Assembly: GCA_021030915.1 (NCBI GenBank) | Contig: JAGEMR010000002.1 | Coordinates: 620,001 to 684,000 of the forward strand | Reading direction: 5' to 3' | DNA: 64,000 nt | Source of the DNA: Astrothelium macrocarpum | Lineage: Eukaryota; Ascomycota; Dothideomycetes; Trypetheliales; Trypetheliaceae | Shown: piece after piece, positions 1 through 11,929 of the stretch | How positions within the stretch are numbered: position 1 is the stretch's first letter | How the letters are laid out: each line of letters begins with the position of its first letter | The notes under the pieces: generated by a model | Databases searched by the model: none | The model's input: only the letters and a program-made list of their open reading frames with translations | Told to the model about the DNA's origin: nothing | Position numbers and translations under genes: made by a program

Positions 1-56
1 CCAACTTTGTCGTCTCCTGGTACAGCAACATCCTAACCTGAAACGTGTGTGGAGAG

Positions 57-980
57 ACGCATCTAATCTTTCCTAGCATTCTCCTCGTCGGTATCCTCAT
101 CTCATACCTTCCCCAACATTACCGCATCATCATCCGCCGTTCCTCTGCCGGTCTATCACCCTACTTCATCCTCCTTGGCATAACAGCTAGCACCTGCGCC
201 GTCGCCAACATCCTCGTTCTCCCTCTCACACGTACCGACTTCCGATGCTGCAGCGAAATCAGCCCGTTCGCATGCAGCGCAGCGCTCCTCGGCATCGCCC
301 AAGTTGGCATGCAATGGAGCTGCTTCTTCCTCATGTATGCCTCTCCCATATTCCATCTCCCTCCAACTGCACCAACTAACACCCACCTTTCCTCCAGCAT
401 GCTCCTCTTCCTTATCTTCTTCCCCCGCGCCACATCCACCTCTGCCTCGCCCACTACGCACCCGCGCTTCCGCGATGCCATCATTGTTGTTAGCACCGCC
501 ATCATCTTCATCATCGTGGTATTCCTCACGTCCATCTCGATCCTCGCGCGCCTCCCGCAGCGCGCCCAGCGCCTCGCCGACATCCTCGGCCTCCTTGCGA
601 CGCTGCTCTCCGCGATCCAGTACCTGCCGCAGCTGTACACCACATGGGCACTGCAGAGCGTGCTGAGCCTGAGCATCCCGATGATGATGATCCAGACGCC
701 CGGCAGCTTTCTGTGGGCCGCGAGCTTAGCCGCGCGGCTCGGGTGGGAGGGGTGGAGCGCGTGGGCCGTGTATGGGGTGACGGGCTGTCTACAGGGAGTG
801 CTGCTGGGGATGGGGATAGGGTTTGAAGTGCGGGATTGGCGGAGGCGGAAGGAGGGGAAGGCGAATGGCGGTGTGGACGGAAATGCGGATGGCGGGATTC
901 AGGAGCAGGAGGGAGCGGAGCTGGAAGATGAGGACGATGATGAGCAGACGCCGCTGTTGAGGAGAAATTCGCCAGGCTAA
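57..980 (+). CDS. PQ-loop repeat membrane protein, 5' end missing
   Basis: Partial gene: the open frame is preceded by an in-frame TGA at 39-41 and has no ATG at its head. A branch-like CTAAC at 33-37 followed by AG at 53-56 suggests that this is a downstream exon starting near 55-57, with the first exon outside the window. The protein has about seven hydrophobic segments and two PQ-loop signatures, LPQHYRI near the N-terminus and YLPQLYTTW in the second half, each followed by a helix with Ser/Gly-Leu-Ser. PQ-loop proteins of this type are vacuolar or lysosomal amino-acid/cystine transporters or trafficking factors. The acidic tail ends in EQTPLL, which fits a D/E-x-x-x-L-L vacuolar sorting motif. 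It is convergent with the next gene. The family call is sure; the substrate is not known. Confidence 0.8.
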   Translation, partial: THLIFPSILLVGILISYLPQHYRIIIRRSSAGLSPYFILLGITASTCAVANILVLPLTRTDFRCCSEISPFACSAALLGIAQVGMQWSCFFLMYASPIFHLPPTAPTNTHLSSSMLLFLIFFPRATSTSASPTTHPRFRDAIIVVSTAIIFIIVVFLTSISILARLPQRAQRLADILGLLATLLSAIQYLPQLYTTWALQSVLSLSIPMMMIQTPGSFLWAASLAARLGWEGWSAWAVYGVTGCLQGVLLGMGIGFEVRDWRRRKEGKANGGVDGNADGGIQEQEGAELEDEDDDEQTPLLRRNSPG

Positions 981-1106
981 GACTAGGATATCAAGACGAG
1001 CAGCACCACGCTGGAAAAAGTCACCGCGCCGAAGCAAATTCTCATCTCTCCCTTCTAAGCACTAACTCGCTATCCCTAACCCCACTTCTGTTCCCTTCAC
1101 ATCTCA

Positions 1107-3959
1107 TTACCCTCCAACAGCAGAAACCCACCGCGCATCCACCCTCTTCCCCACCCTCTCCACCACCCTTACCCCAACCAACATCCCCAACGCCCTCACC
1201 CGCTCCTCCCTCCCCATCCTCACAAACCGCTCCAGTCCCCCCACCTCCGCCAGCACCACCTGCGCCGCACACGCATTCAGTCCGGCCCGCCGCAAAAACA
1301 CCTCCCACCCGCTCTCCTCCGCCACCAGCGTCCGCTGATGGGGCGTCGCGAAGCGCGCCATCAGCCCGACGATCCAGTGCGCGAGCGCCTCGTCGCCGCC
1401 GGGCACGCACGACACCGAGATGTTGGTGTCGTCGTTGCTGCTGGCGCTCGTGGCGAAGGCCGTGAGGTCTGCGAGCGCGAGACAGTCGCGGTCGTCGAGG
1501 GATGAAGATGCATTCGCAAGGGGGAGAGCGACGTGAGTGGTGGCTGGACCGGTGTGAGATGGGGGGTTGTGGCCTACGCTGACGAGCACGATGAGGCGGT
1601 CGTAGCGGGGCGCGACGGCGCGGATGCGGGCTTTGATGGATGAATGTCCTGCGGTGTGGGTTTGTCCGGGGAGAGGCCGTTGTTTGATCTTCTGGAGAGT
1701 GGTCCAGAGGAGGCCGGTGGAGGGGGAGAGGATGAGGTCTGCTTCGTCGATGGGGTGGGAGCGGCGAGTGCTGAAGTCGCGCTCGATGAAGTTGGCGCTG
1801 GGGAAGAGCTGCTCGAGACGGCGGAAGAGATGGCGTTGGGCGAGGACTTGGGAGTTGATTATGAAGGATGTTGGAGTTGTTGGGATTGGAGCTTCTGGTG
1901 TGGGCAATGAGTGCAACTCCGGTACTTCGAGAGTTGACGATGCTATTTGTTCATTCAATTCAAGATGCTTTGAAACTTCGACGGTGGAAGGCCTTTGTGC
2001 TGGAGCTTGTTGTTTTGTTGAGATGGTTGCGTTCGTTGCAGAGGTCTTTACTGCACCGTCGTGCATCTTTATAAAGTTTTGCAGCGCTGTTGTTGCTGAG
2101 AACATTCCACCGAACAGAAGACCACTGCCATGCGGCTTTGGATCTCTCGTAGCGTTATGAGGAGCGACCGATATATTCTGGTTTTGCTGAGGAAGCCCGA
2201 CAGGAAGTATACCATTTTCATTGGGGGCCACTGGCCGGGAGGTCATCTTTCTGGGAGTTGATGATTCATTATCCATCTCGAACATTCGTTTCCTCAGTAA
2301 TGTCTGCATATCTTCTTGATCCCGTGGAAATATCCTTTCATCAAGCTCGTCATCTTCCTCTTCGCTGTCATCTAAGATTAGCAATCCTTCAGGTTTCCAT
2401 ACGAGAGAAGCACTATCGATTGTTTTGCTGATGGCTAGTCCCTCAATAAGTTCAGGCAATATATCGTCATCTTCAATTCGACCTTCAATCGCAACTTTGG
2501 CCAGTGAAGCTGGGAGTGGAGTCCACGTCAGCTGCCTTTCAAGCTTCGACACCCCAGGCCATGGCTTTTCGTTTCTTAGGTGTTCATGCTTAATCATTGA
2601 AAGAAACCTTTTCTGGCACTCGATTTCAGTTTCTCCCTCGTTTGCCCACTGATTTGGTTTCTTGGCAAATTCCATCCATGGCGGTTCTGGCATGATAGTG
2701 TCCAAAATGGGAACATCAACCCTTTGGACATGGCCGTCTTGCCTTAGCCGCTCATTTTGGATTTTTCTTTCTGCGTCATCTGCGAACGGCTTAATGATTT
2801 CGTCAAAGAACCTATTACACTCTGACTGGGATGATGAAGAAATGTCTGCCTTCTGCGTGAAAATCGAACGGATCCCTGGAAGATGCTCTTCAATATTCTC
2901 TTTGAAAGAAACGGTCTTTGCTCGCTTTCTAGGACTTTCGAAAGTTATGGGTGGTGTCATAGGGCCTTCAATCTTGAGGTCCTCAGGCCGCATCCGCTTC
3001 GGTGCCTGTGGTGATGGGGTGATGGCGATGGATTGCAGAGGGCTGAAGATCTGGCCAATATCGTTATCTTCGGGGAGAGTTGGGCCAGACCCTTCTAATC
3101 CTCCCTGTGGAACGATTCGATCGTGCTCGAAAAGTTTCTGTTCCAACGTCTGGGCTTCGGCCGCTACTGAGTTTGTGCTTTCAGAGAGAAGCTCGAAATG
3201 AGCCACTGGCGATGAGGGAATGCATGGCTCTCTTGGAGACGACAGAGGCAGCAACGGGGGTGTCAACTGCTCTAGCATTACCCTTGACGTCTGAGCTGAT
3301 AGTGTCGCATTGATTAGGCTCTGTTCGTCTGCTTCAGTGAAGGTGTCTCTAACGCTGGACTGGAGGTGAAGAAAGATGTCCCGGGTTACGGCAATCTTCT
3401 CTGTTTTTAGCTGCGTGTCGTATTGAGCTGGCAGACACTTGGTATTCGACGGCCATACAAGACTTTCATCCGCTTCATCATCAAGCTCTTCAAGTGGAAA
3501 GTTGTGATAGTCAAGTACATTAGCTGACGGAGAGGAGCGAAAGTTGCACATGTCAAGCTCATGATCCGTACTGAGCAGGGGTAACTCAACTTTTAGTCGC
3601 AATGGACTATTCTGCTTTAGCTGATCGAATTCGTCAGAAGGTAGAGGAGGTTCTTTGAGCAGACCGATCCATCGAAGATGTGTAGCAGCGTCCCGATTAA
3701 TACTGATACGCTCTTTGAGTGCTTCTTCCAGATCTTCGATCGAAGCAGTGCAAAGCTGATCTTCATGTTCAGGAAGACTTTGAAGTAACGTCAAATGTGG
3801 CTTCATATCTTTCAACGCGTTTCTTTTCGCAAAGTCTTCGCATAGACCATAGAAACGTGCATATTCGATGAGGTTGAGATTTTCACACTCATCTTCATCG
3901 CTTACAGAAGCGCTCATACCGACTGATGGCTCGGGATGAGGTTCTATATGATAGCTCAT
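1107..3959 (-). CDS. XPF-like/HhH protein, possible fungal Zip2/SHOC1
   Basis: Single-exon ORF of 950 residues; the ATG at 3959 is used because the codon before it in frame is TTG. Most of the protein is low in recognisable domains, acidic and Ser/Pro-rich, with a basic patch (SPRKRAK) near residue 340. The last 230 residues look like an inactive XPF nuclease fold: an IERDF strand, then DEADLILSPSTGLLW where XPF has its active-site strands, a YDRLIVLV strand, a helix-rich segment, and a terminal tandem helix-hairpin-helix (AAQVVLAEVGGLERF ... RVVERVGKRVDARW). The metal-binding ERK motif of active XPF is not visible. This architecture matches the meiotic crossover factors Zip2/SHOC1, which pair with Spo16. 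The orthology is inference; a generic fungal DUF family is the alternative. Confidence 0.6.
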   Translation of the reverse strand: MSYHIEPHPEPSVGMSASVSDEDECENLNLIEYARFYGLCEDFAKRNALKDMKPHLTLLQSLPEHEDQLCTASIEDLEEALKERISINRDAATHLRWIGLLKEPPLPSDEFDQLKQNSPLRLKVELPLLSTDHELDMCNFRSSPSANVLDYHNFPLEELDDEADESLVWPSNTKCLPAQYDTQLKTEKIAVTRDIFLHLQSSVRDTFTEADEQSLINATLSAQTSRVMLEQLTPPLLPLSSPREPCIPSSPVAHFELLSESTNSVAAEAQTLEQKLFEHDRIVPQGGLEGSGPTLPEDNDIGQIFSPLQSIAITPSPQAPKRMRPEDLKIEGPMTPPITFESPRKRAKTVSFKENIEEHLPGIRSIFTQKADISSSSQSECNRFFDEIIKPFADDAERKIQNERLRQDGHVQRVDVPILDTIMPEPPWMEFAKKPNQWANEGETEIECQKRFLSMIKHEHLRNEKPWPGVSKLERQLTWTPLPASLAKVAIEGRIEDDDILPELIEGLAISKTIDSASLVWKPEGLLILDDSEEEDDELDERIFPRDQEDMQTLLRKRMFEMDNESSTPRKMTSRPVAPNENGILPVGLPQQNQNISVAPHNATRDPKPHGSGLLFGGMFSATTALQNFIKMHDGAVKTSATNATISTKQQAPAQRPSTVEVSKHLELNEQIASSTLEVPELHSLPTPEAPIPTTPTSFIINSQVLAQRHLFRRLEQLFPSANFIERDFSTRRSHPIDEADLILSPSTGLLWTTLQKIKQRPLPGQTHTAGHSSIKARIRAVAPRYDRLIVLVSVGHNPPSHTGPATTHVALPLANASSSLDDRDCLALADLTAFATSASSNDDTNISVSCVPGGDEALAHWIVGLMARFATPHQRTLVAEESGWEVFLRRAGLNACAAQVVLAEVGGLERFVRMGREERVRALGMLVGVRVVERVGKRVDARWVSAVGG

Positions 3960-4489
3960 CAAACAAAGGGAACGGCGCCTTCCTTTGAACCGTGTTCAGA
4001 ATACTCCCTCGCAGCCTAGCTTTGGCCGCGAGCACAGTGTGTATTTGGCTCAAGACAAAGAGCAATTTATGGTTCTGAACCAGAGGCAAAAGCAGAAGAT
4101 GATCACTGGACAATAAGCTACGTGATGCGGAAGTGCCTCAATGTTCAAGCTGAAAGCACAAACCTCTCGAACAGGAAGCGTTTTGGTAGACCAATTAAAT
4201 GTCGGCGCCAATGAATTGTAGGGAAAAGAAACTAGATCAGCAACACTTCCTAACTGCACAACGGAATTTCGGGCAAAGACGGTGGGCGCAAATGTCTTGG
4301 ATTTTGCCTTGCAACGATATTCAGATGACGTTTTTACTGGGTTGTGGTTAGTGATCTGCAGTGGCTGTGGTGCCTGCTTGAGCCTTGTTAGAAGTGTGGT
4401 GGCCTTATGTTTTCTATCGCCCACATGGAGCCTGAGCTGCAAATGTTTTTTAAATTCCCAATTACCTTCTGAGGTGTTCAAGCATTGCG
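3960..4489. promoter_or_regulatory. Divergent intergenic region
   Basis: About 530 bp between two divergently transcribed genes, so it must hold both promoters. I see no clear TATA box, repeat or conserved ORF. Confidence 0.4.
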
Positions 4490-7039
4490 ATGGATCCTCT
4501 GTCGGTTGCCGCGAGCGTCATCGCGATTCTTCAGGCTGCCAGAGGGGCAGGCAAGGCCATCAGCAAGTTGCAGTCCATCGCGTCGGCCCACGAAGAAATA
4601 ACTTCACTCTCAAACGAGCTATCCGACTTGAAATTCATCTTCAAGGTAGCGGGAAAAGCCCTAGAGAGTTCATACTCGGGAAATGTCATTGGGGCCGAAC
4701 AGCTCCAAAACCTACAGAATTTGTCGCATAGAGCGCAAGACAAATTGCTGGAGCTAGAACGATTCATTGATGACCGCCTACTCAAGCGCCATTCGCAACA
4801 AGAGGAACCGAAGCTAAGTGGACTGGTGTGGGTGCTGGAACAGGTGCGGGTGAGGACATTTCAAACGGAACTGAGATCTGTGCGCTCAATATTTTCCGCT
4901 GCTTTTGCAGCTACTACATTGTACGTGCACCTTGGTCAGCGCCGTTTCCTATCTACTGTAATGAACCATTGACATGTTGTCGTGAAGCGCTCAAGTTTCA
5001 TCCAATACCATTCAGATCAATTCAATTCGAGATGACGCTTCTCGAGCTCACAATGACAATCAACGGTGGCGATCGCAAATCACGAATATTTTGAACCATC
5101 AGAACGACGTTCTGGAGGCCCTGAGGAATGAGGTCAAGCAGAGATCACTCGAGCCAATCAACCAGTTCCCGTTCTTGGAGCAGAAAGCACTATCCAGTTT
5201 CGTTGGGACTCGTTTGACCTACGAGGAGAATCGCCCTGGCTCCACTACGTTCAATATCACAGGTCACTTTGCTTCCTGTGAGGTACCGTGCAGCTGCTTA
5301 TGTCATTGTGACAGAATCCTCAAAACCCCTTTTGGGATGAGGAGTGCTCTTGGCGCGCTCTTTTTAGGGTCCAAAAACGTTCCAATGCTTCTGCCACGCT
5401 GTAACGTGAAGCGATGTCGAAGATCTGCGATATCATCTGCCACGTTAGTTTTCATTTTCCCGCGCTGGCTATATTCGATGAGAATCCTTGCTCAGATGAA
5501 AATGGCTGGCACCAGCGGGCCAGAACTGTTGCTGAAGATCGCGCTCTTGCGACCTCTCGCTTCAGATGTCTTCATATACGCCGCCAATGGTAATGTGCCG
5601 GATATCCAGCGTTTGTTTCGCTCTGGAAGAGCATCTCCACATGACACTACTACTACTGGACTCACACCGCTACACGTAAGATGATGCCCGAGAATTCAGA
5701 GCACACCAATCCAACTATTGACAGCAACAGTGTGCGATATGGTGTGACCAAATCAAGACTTGCAAGTTCCTGATACAAGCTGGTGCGGATGCTCATGCGG
5801 GTGACGCTGACAATATGTGCATGCAATCTTGCATTCCTCTGTAACAATACTGATTTTTCATAGTAAACCAATAGATATAGCATGGCAGATGGTTTTGTCG
5901 AAGCGAACCATGCACGACACAGAAATTCGAGAAATGTTTGCTGATACCGACTATTTGGGCTCTTTCCGGTTCTCGGTTATACATAAAAGCATCATCGGAC
6001 TTGATGACTTATGCCCAAAATTATTACCAAATATTCTGGATACCCCCCAGCCTGGTGACATCAATACCCGTGATGTATGGGGGCTCACACCTTTGGCATG
6101 GGCATCGCTTCTGAACGACACGGAGTCAATAATAGCACTGCTGAACCACGGCGCTGACCCGAACATATCGGATGTGCGAAGGGCAACACCTTTAATGCTG
6201 GCTGGCGACCCAACATGTCTGAGTCTTTTGATCGCACATGGTGCCAACATTCACGCCAGGGAAAGTTTTGGACAAACATCATTGTTTCGCTACGCCCGTA
6301 AAGGAAATAGTGCTATTGAATGTGCCAAGACTCTTCTTGATCATGGCGCTGATATTGATGCCTTGGATCATACTGGACTCACTCTGCTCCACTTCTGTGT
6401 TCAGATAAACCAGGCCGGCTTAGCAAAATTGCTCCTTGATCGCGGCGCCAACCATGCCAAGTTGTCGAACAACAATTCAAGCATAATCCACACTGCTTTT
6501 CGTTGGGCAGATGCCGACACATTGAAGCTTCTCATGAAGTACGACCTCCAGCCGCTCCATCTCGAAGACGTAGATGTATCTGGGACGACATGTTCAATGT
6601 TTGCAGAAGCGCGGCGACGGAAAGATCCAGAATTTATTCCCGTGATTAATGCTTTCGCTGCGACTTTGCGTCCAAACATTGGAGGAAGCGATATAACAGG
6701 TAAATGTCTCACCGACATCGCCACTGCTGTGGCCAAGGAACCAGCAATGGGAAAGGCAACCGCTCAACGCGTGACATGTATCTCGGCACTTAAAGTTGCA
6801 ACGAGCCTCATCCTAGTGATACTTCTATGGGTGTTTCCCTACAAAAACAAGGTTTGAGGATTGCTTCCTTGACTTTGTATGTCGGCGCTGCTATGGGAAA
6901 TTCTGAATCAGCTCTACTACTACTGAGAAATGGAGCGTGTGCAGGTGACGCAACAAGTGTTGAGACAGGTGGAGGATTGAACATGAATCCAGGTAGAAAA
7001 AGTTTTAATCCTATTAATAAAGCTAAGGTTTCAAAATAG
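4490..7039 (+). CDS. Ankyrin-repeat protein with fungal NLR-type N-terminal domain
   Basis: Five-exon model with consistent phases: 4490-4920, 4988-5675, 5731-5816, 5864-6699, 6852-7039 (742 residues). The N-terminus MDPLSVAASVIAILQAA and the following helical segment match the fungal N-terminal domain found in front of NACHT, ankyrin and other STAND-like proteins (PigL_N-like). About seven ankyrin repeats follow, for example GLTPLAWASLLNDTES and GADIDALDHTGLTLLH, with an eighth (YVGAAMGNSESALLLLRNGA) recovered only by splicing the last 152-bp intron. If that intron is retained, the protein ends at 6857 with a hydrophobic tail. A strong TTGACTAACT branch site near 7048 followed by TTTAG leaves open another exon to 7233. 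There is no NTPase domain. The likely role is protein-protein interaction in self/non-self or stress signalling; this is inference. Confidence 0.7.
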
Positions 7040-7476
7040 CATACATATTGACTAACTGTAAACCTTTAAATATATTTAGTAATGCAGAGAGTTCGAACGA
7101 TGTGGTGTTATTTGAAAGAACGCCCAACGAGCCAATGAGTGCATCGGGATCATCTCACATGCCCGAAACCTGGAATTTGGTTGACATTGCAAAAAAAAAA
7201 AAAAACCAGCATAGTATTCTACCAAGACTCTGATCACCATCTAGTCATAATGTTCTTCATAATTTTACTTTTCATTGCTAGATACGATTGTTTCATCAAG
7301 GTATCTACATATATACGACAGGGTGAGAAAATCTGGCACTCCATGCTTGCGCCGCCCATGATATTCGCTCAAAAAGAATGCAAGGAACAGTTCTGTCGAC
7401 CCGGGTACCGTTTGCAGGATCTCCAATTCTGAAACATCAAATTATTTTAGATGACCGTAAAAATGTACAACGACAT

Positions 7477-8741
7477 CTAGTCGTTGTAGTTTGACTCGCC
7501 AGCTCCGTTCTTATTCACCGGTGGGAGGCCCCATTTTGCATTAAACTCTTCTTCCTGAGACTTGCTTGCAGGGTCAAGGACTGGCCGCTCCCCTTGGCAA
7601 GCAACTCGGACGGCATGGCGACGATGCGGCGCAAACCCATATGTCGCAGTGTGATTCTGGTGATGTGTAAGTAAGAAATCGATTTGTAGAATGAAAGCTT
7701 TCAACTTACGCAAGCGCGATTGTCCCAGAATGCTACATCACCCTTGTTCCACGAAAAGCGCGCATGAGCTTCTTGGGTGGTAGAAATCAGCTCGGTAAGA
7801 AAACGCGTAATGTAGTCGCTCTCAGTCTTTGGTACGCCAACAATCTTGGTTACGAAGCCGGGATTGTAGAAAAGCGCCTTCCAGCCAGTGACAGGATGCG
7901 TTCGTATCAGAGGATGCTCCGTAGTTACTGGGTCCCGGCGAACGGGACGACCCATAGCGCGAGAACCTTCGGCTTGCAAATCCGCAGAATGAAGGGCAGT
8001 GAGGCTTTCGAGATACTTTTGCATCGCGGGAGATAGCGCATCATAAGCAGCATACTGGGAAGACCAGAGTGTATCACCACCTCCTCCACGTGGTGGTCCA
8101 GTCAAAATTTTGAGAGAAGTGTATGACAGAGGTTGGACTTCATATGTAACGTCAGAGTGCCATAGGAAGGTTGGTGCAAACATTGCCCTCATGTCTTTGG
8201 ATTTCTCGTCCGTGTAGACAACGTGCACATCCTCGAGACCTTCTTGACGAGGTACGGAAGTTGTTGGATGCTTATGAAGCGTGCCAAAGTAGCTTCCGAG
8301 CTCTCGCTGAGCATTAATATCTAGATCATGCTGGTTACGAAAGAAAACGACGCCTCGAATAGCAAGAAGCCGCGCAAGGTCGTTCTTTTGAGCGTCGGTC
8401 AATTTGGCAAGATTAACGCCGTGAATCTCGGTACCAATTTTTGGGGTGTAGTCAAAAACGTCGGTAGCGTCGGCAAGAAGATTCTCAAACTTTGGGTGAC
8501 CCTGCAAACCCTTGTCGGTGTAAGGGATTTCCTTCAAGTCATCCCAATGGAGATCCGGAAAATTTGGCCTCAGATGCTCGTATTCATAATCTCCATGATC
8601 TTCAATCTTGGTGCGACCCGGCTCGTAGTTGCGTACAGAGGCCGGTTGCGTGGAGTTGCCAGATGTGTTGAGAGAAAGAGACTTGACTTCGTCTACTGGA
8701 AGTGATTGAGCCACAGAGTTTTCTTGCAAGAATGGTGCCAT
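7477..8741 (-). CDS. TauD/TfdA-family Fe(II)/2-oxoglutarate dioxygenase
   Basis: Two exons (8741-7710 and 7656-7477, 53-bp intron, phase 0) give 403 residues. The ATG at 8741 is the first of the conserved part; the open frame runs further upstream without support. The iron ligands are H195 and D197 in FLWHSDVTYE, and the third ligand is H346, the second codon of exon 2, after WDNRAC. The 2-oxoglutarate-binding arginine lies in HRRHAVRV. The TauD domain covers roughly residues 90-390. Fungal members oxidise sulfonates such as taurine or related small acids to release sulfite and an aldehyde; the substrate here cannot be read from sequence. The N-terminal 80 residues are not conserved in the bacterial enzyme. 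No sulfur-metabolism neighbour is present. Confidence 0.9.
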
Positions 8742-11700
8742 ACTGGCACAGCTTTGGGCAACGACGGTGTATGTGTTCTTAGGGTCAGCAACTTGTAGCT
8801 CTCCTTCTACAGAGAGGTCAATGAAGATATAGAGCGTGAAGATGGAAATGGTTGAAATGGATTTGAGAAAATGATTTGGGGGGCGTCCTGGTATTTTATG
8901 TATTACCAAGACTAAATCCACACCAACTCAGCCGATCACATAAAACGACGGAAGATACGAATACGCGCTCTCTCTTTTCGATAAGAAATGGACAGCTGCA
9001 GCACGCCATCGCTGTGATTCATCACCTCATTCGCACAGACAGAGGTAGAGCAGAGCCCCACATAAGCTAAGCCAGCATGGTGCGACTCTTGACAAGACTG
9101 ACAATGGTTTGCCTGGTACATCCGCGATGGACTAGTGGGCGCTGTCGGGGTCATCTGCCCCAGAAACAACAGAATTTTCAAGCATGGAGTTGGCTGAACG
9201 GGAAACAAGAGTTCAGATTGTACCAACAGGATAGCATGCGGCTGTCGGGACAGCATTAGTGGATGAACCTTGTGCCACCTTATATGCAAGTGATCATAAT
9301 CTAAGGCAAAAGAGGTAATGGCATTTGAGAGGAGGCCTTTTAGGGGAATCCATTCAGCAGAGATCGTCAGATCCTATTGTTGGCAACAAGGTTGTGGTAA
9401 TGTGCTGGGAAAAGGTCAATCTGCATATCTGACACGTTGACGCAAGCATCTGCATCTTGGCCAATCGGAAGTCAGGCAATCATCGGCTTTGCCGTCGCTT
9501 TGCATTAGCATCAATTACCCCAGAATTTACTCCTAGTTGAGAGGAATGGGGATAGCCAGCTGGTAGAATGACGAGATTGGAGTATCATGATTGCGAATAT
9601 GCCCTTGTCTTCCACGACGAGACTTTATATATAATGTCTTCTCCCCGACTCCCGAATTGACAGAACATCTTTGGATGTCTGACATTTTCCAAGGCGAGCA
9701 ACGGCCTGTGACACCCCCCGAAAACGTCCTTGATTAGTCATAACCGCTGGATGACCTTGATCACCGATGAGCATGGTGGAAAAGCCTTTCCTCCTCAAAA
9801 CTTTCTCTCGAGGTTTCATTGGAACGGCATCACTATGAACGAGCACATGTCACGCACGCTATTAGTTGCTCGGCTTAGCGGTGACGGTCCTTGCTTCGAG
9901 CGCTGTCTTGACTTGGAGTAGCGTATGTGGAGAAGTCTTCCATGAACCAACACCACGACGCGTAACCAACCTCAGCGGTTCCATCACGATCTTGCGATTC
10001 TTCTTTTCTTTATCATACTGCCTGGCCTTCAGCTCTCTTATCTCGATTCTGCGCATAGAGCGGATCTGGAAAAATTATCTGTTCTGCTATAGTTGAACCG
10101 CATTCTTCATCCTTCGACACGTCAATTGCCGTTATATTACCTCTCTAGCCCCGATGGGGTCGCATTTTGCACTTGTATGCAGCACCCCTGATCAGAAACG
10201 CTCTTATGCATGCATGGTTTTAGATTTGTTGAATGTCGTTCGACATGCTTCTTGGAAATCAGGATCCAAAATGGTTCAGTGATGGTCACAAGGCACATCG
10301 GATGAAATTTCAGCATTTCCAACGAACCAGGAATAAATCTTTCTGGTCCTCGGAGTCATTTGATCAGATGAAGTACGTAAGGCTGTCCAATCAGCCAGCT
10401 GGAGTGCGCCCCAATAGAAAAATGGCCCCCAAGCTCCAGTAGGAACCCTGCTTCTGGTCATACTGATTGGATGATGATGGTGAAAATTCATTTCAGGCCT
10501 TTTAGTCCACAAGAAATAGGACTCAAAGTATTCTCCAAAACGGAGAATCTGAATCTGACGATTTACAGATCCCCAGCTTGCATTCAGGGCATTCCTGAAA
10601 TTTCTTGCACCGACAGAATACCTCCATTGCTGCAGGAAATGTATACAAGGTATGACTAAATTTTCGCCCGCACACGGCTTGTTGAAATCTTCTACAGCAC
10701 CCACTCATTCCCGTGGGCTCTTCTGAACTGCCGCTGATGATCTAGATCTTCCGCTCTTACCTCTCGTAAAAGCTTGTTTACTAAATCCCGAAAAGACGAC
10801 TCACGGCATTGTTCGGATTTGCGCAATCTAATTTATTGCCGCTTTTGAGTCTCAACTTCCCCACATACGCTAGTAGGATCTCGGTTATACGATCCATCGA
10901 ACATATCACTTTAGATATCTCGATGGATTGCGTTTTCGCCAAGTCGCCGAAAATCGAAGGACTGGGATGAAGTTGGAGCGTCCACTTTGCTTCACGACAA
11001 CAAGTGACTAACCAGATCATTTCACAAACGAGAGAAAGCTTTCTGATCAAGACACAAGAGAGCTTGACAGTATTATCTACACAGGTGATTGGACTGAGAT
11101 AGGTCCTTATTCTAGCGAAACTTTGTGAATGATTCTTGCCTTTCGCTTGTTGATATATTCTGCAGTTGAAGAATCCGGCAGCTATCCCTAACGTACGTTC
11201 TGCAAGAATTGCTACGCCCTCATGCGCACACTTGGACACGGCACGCTGCATCGCCTGGCATGTACAAGGTTTTAGTCTCCGAGCACTTTACCGTGCTCTT
11301 ACATTCAAAGCTCTTTGGGTGGCTTCACTAAGTCCTAATTATGTTTATATCAATCCTGAGACGCAGAATGACGTATTCAAATGCTAGTGATCGAACCGAT
11401 CCGTGTCAAGTGCTGCAGGAACTTGGAGCTGAAGAAGGGATGTGATAAAACTATCAAACGTGCAGGCATGCAACCTTATCAATAGCTCAACGCTAACACC
11501 TTACATATGTGATAGATGCTTATACGCTTATTTCGACATTTTCTTACGTATTCATGGAAATGACTTGATTACTTCGCCGACCTACAGCAACCGCAGTAAA
11601 CCTTTTAGGGAAAATTGTGAAAAACGTGGTGGTGAGCTTAACGTGATTCGAGTAATGCCATGATAGATTTTGGTGTAAAATGCTACTCAATCCATTTAGT

Positions 11701-11929
11701 TACATTTAGATACAACCTCAACTAATAATATTGATCGAATTTAGGATAGCTATACGCGCGCGTTGATGATACAGACACGCTCCCAACCCAATTTCGAATG
11801 CAACAGAAGACATCCTTTCCCTTTGCTTTCACCCACATATGCTCTAGTTCCAACAAGAATATGAATATCTTCAATCCCGAACCCCATTGACGCCGTCGCT
11901 ATCAGATTGAACAATCTTGCAAACTCCCT
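8742..11929. other. 3.2-kb gene-free interval
   Basis: Short ORFs occur on both strands, but none has a recognisable motif, fungal-like composition or a spliceable partner. Base composition is ordinary, so this is not RIP-degraded repeat. It contains the promoter of the dioxygenase gene at its left end. Nothing else was identified. Confidence 0.4.

Noticed and set aside
10276..11251. Minus-strand ORFs of 142 and 156 codons
   Set aside because: No motif, odd residue mixture and no splice partner; likely chance ORFs in the gene-free interval.
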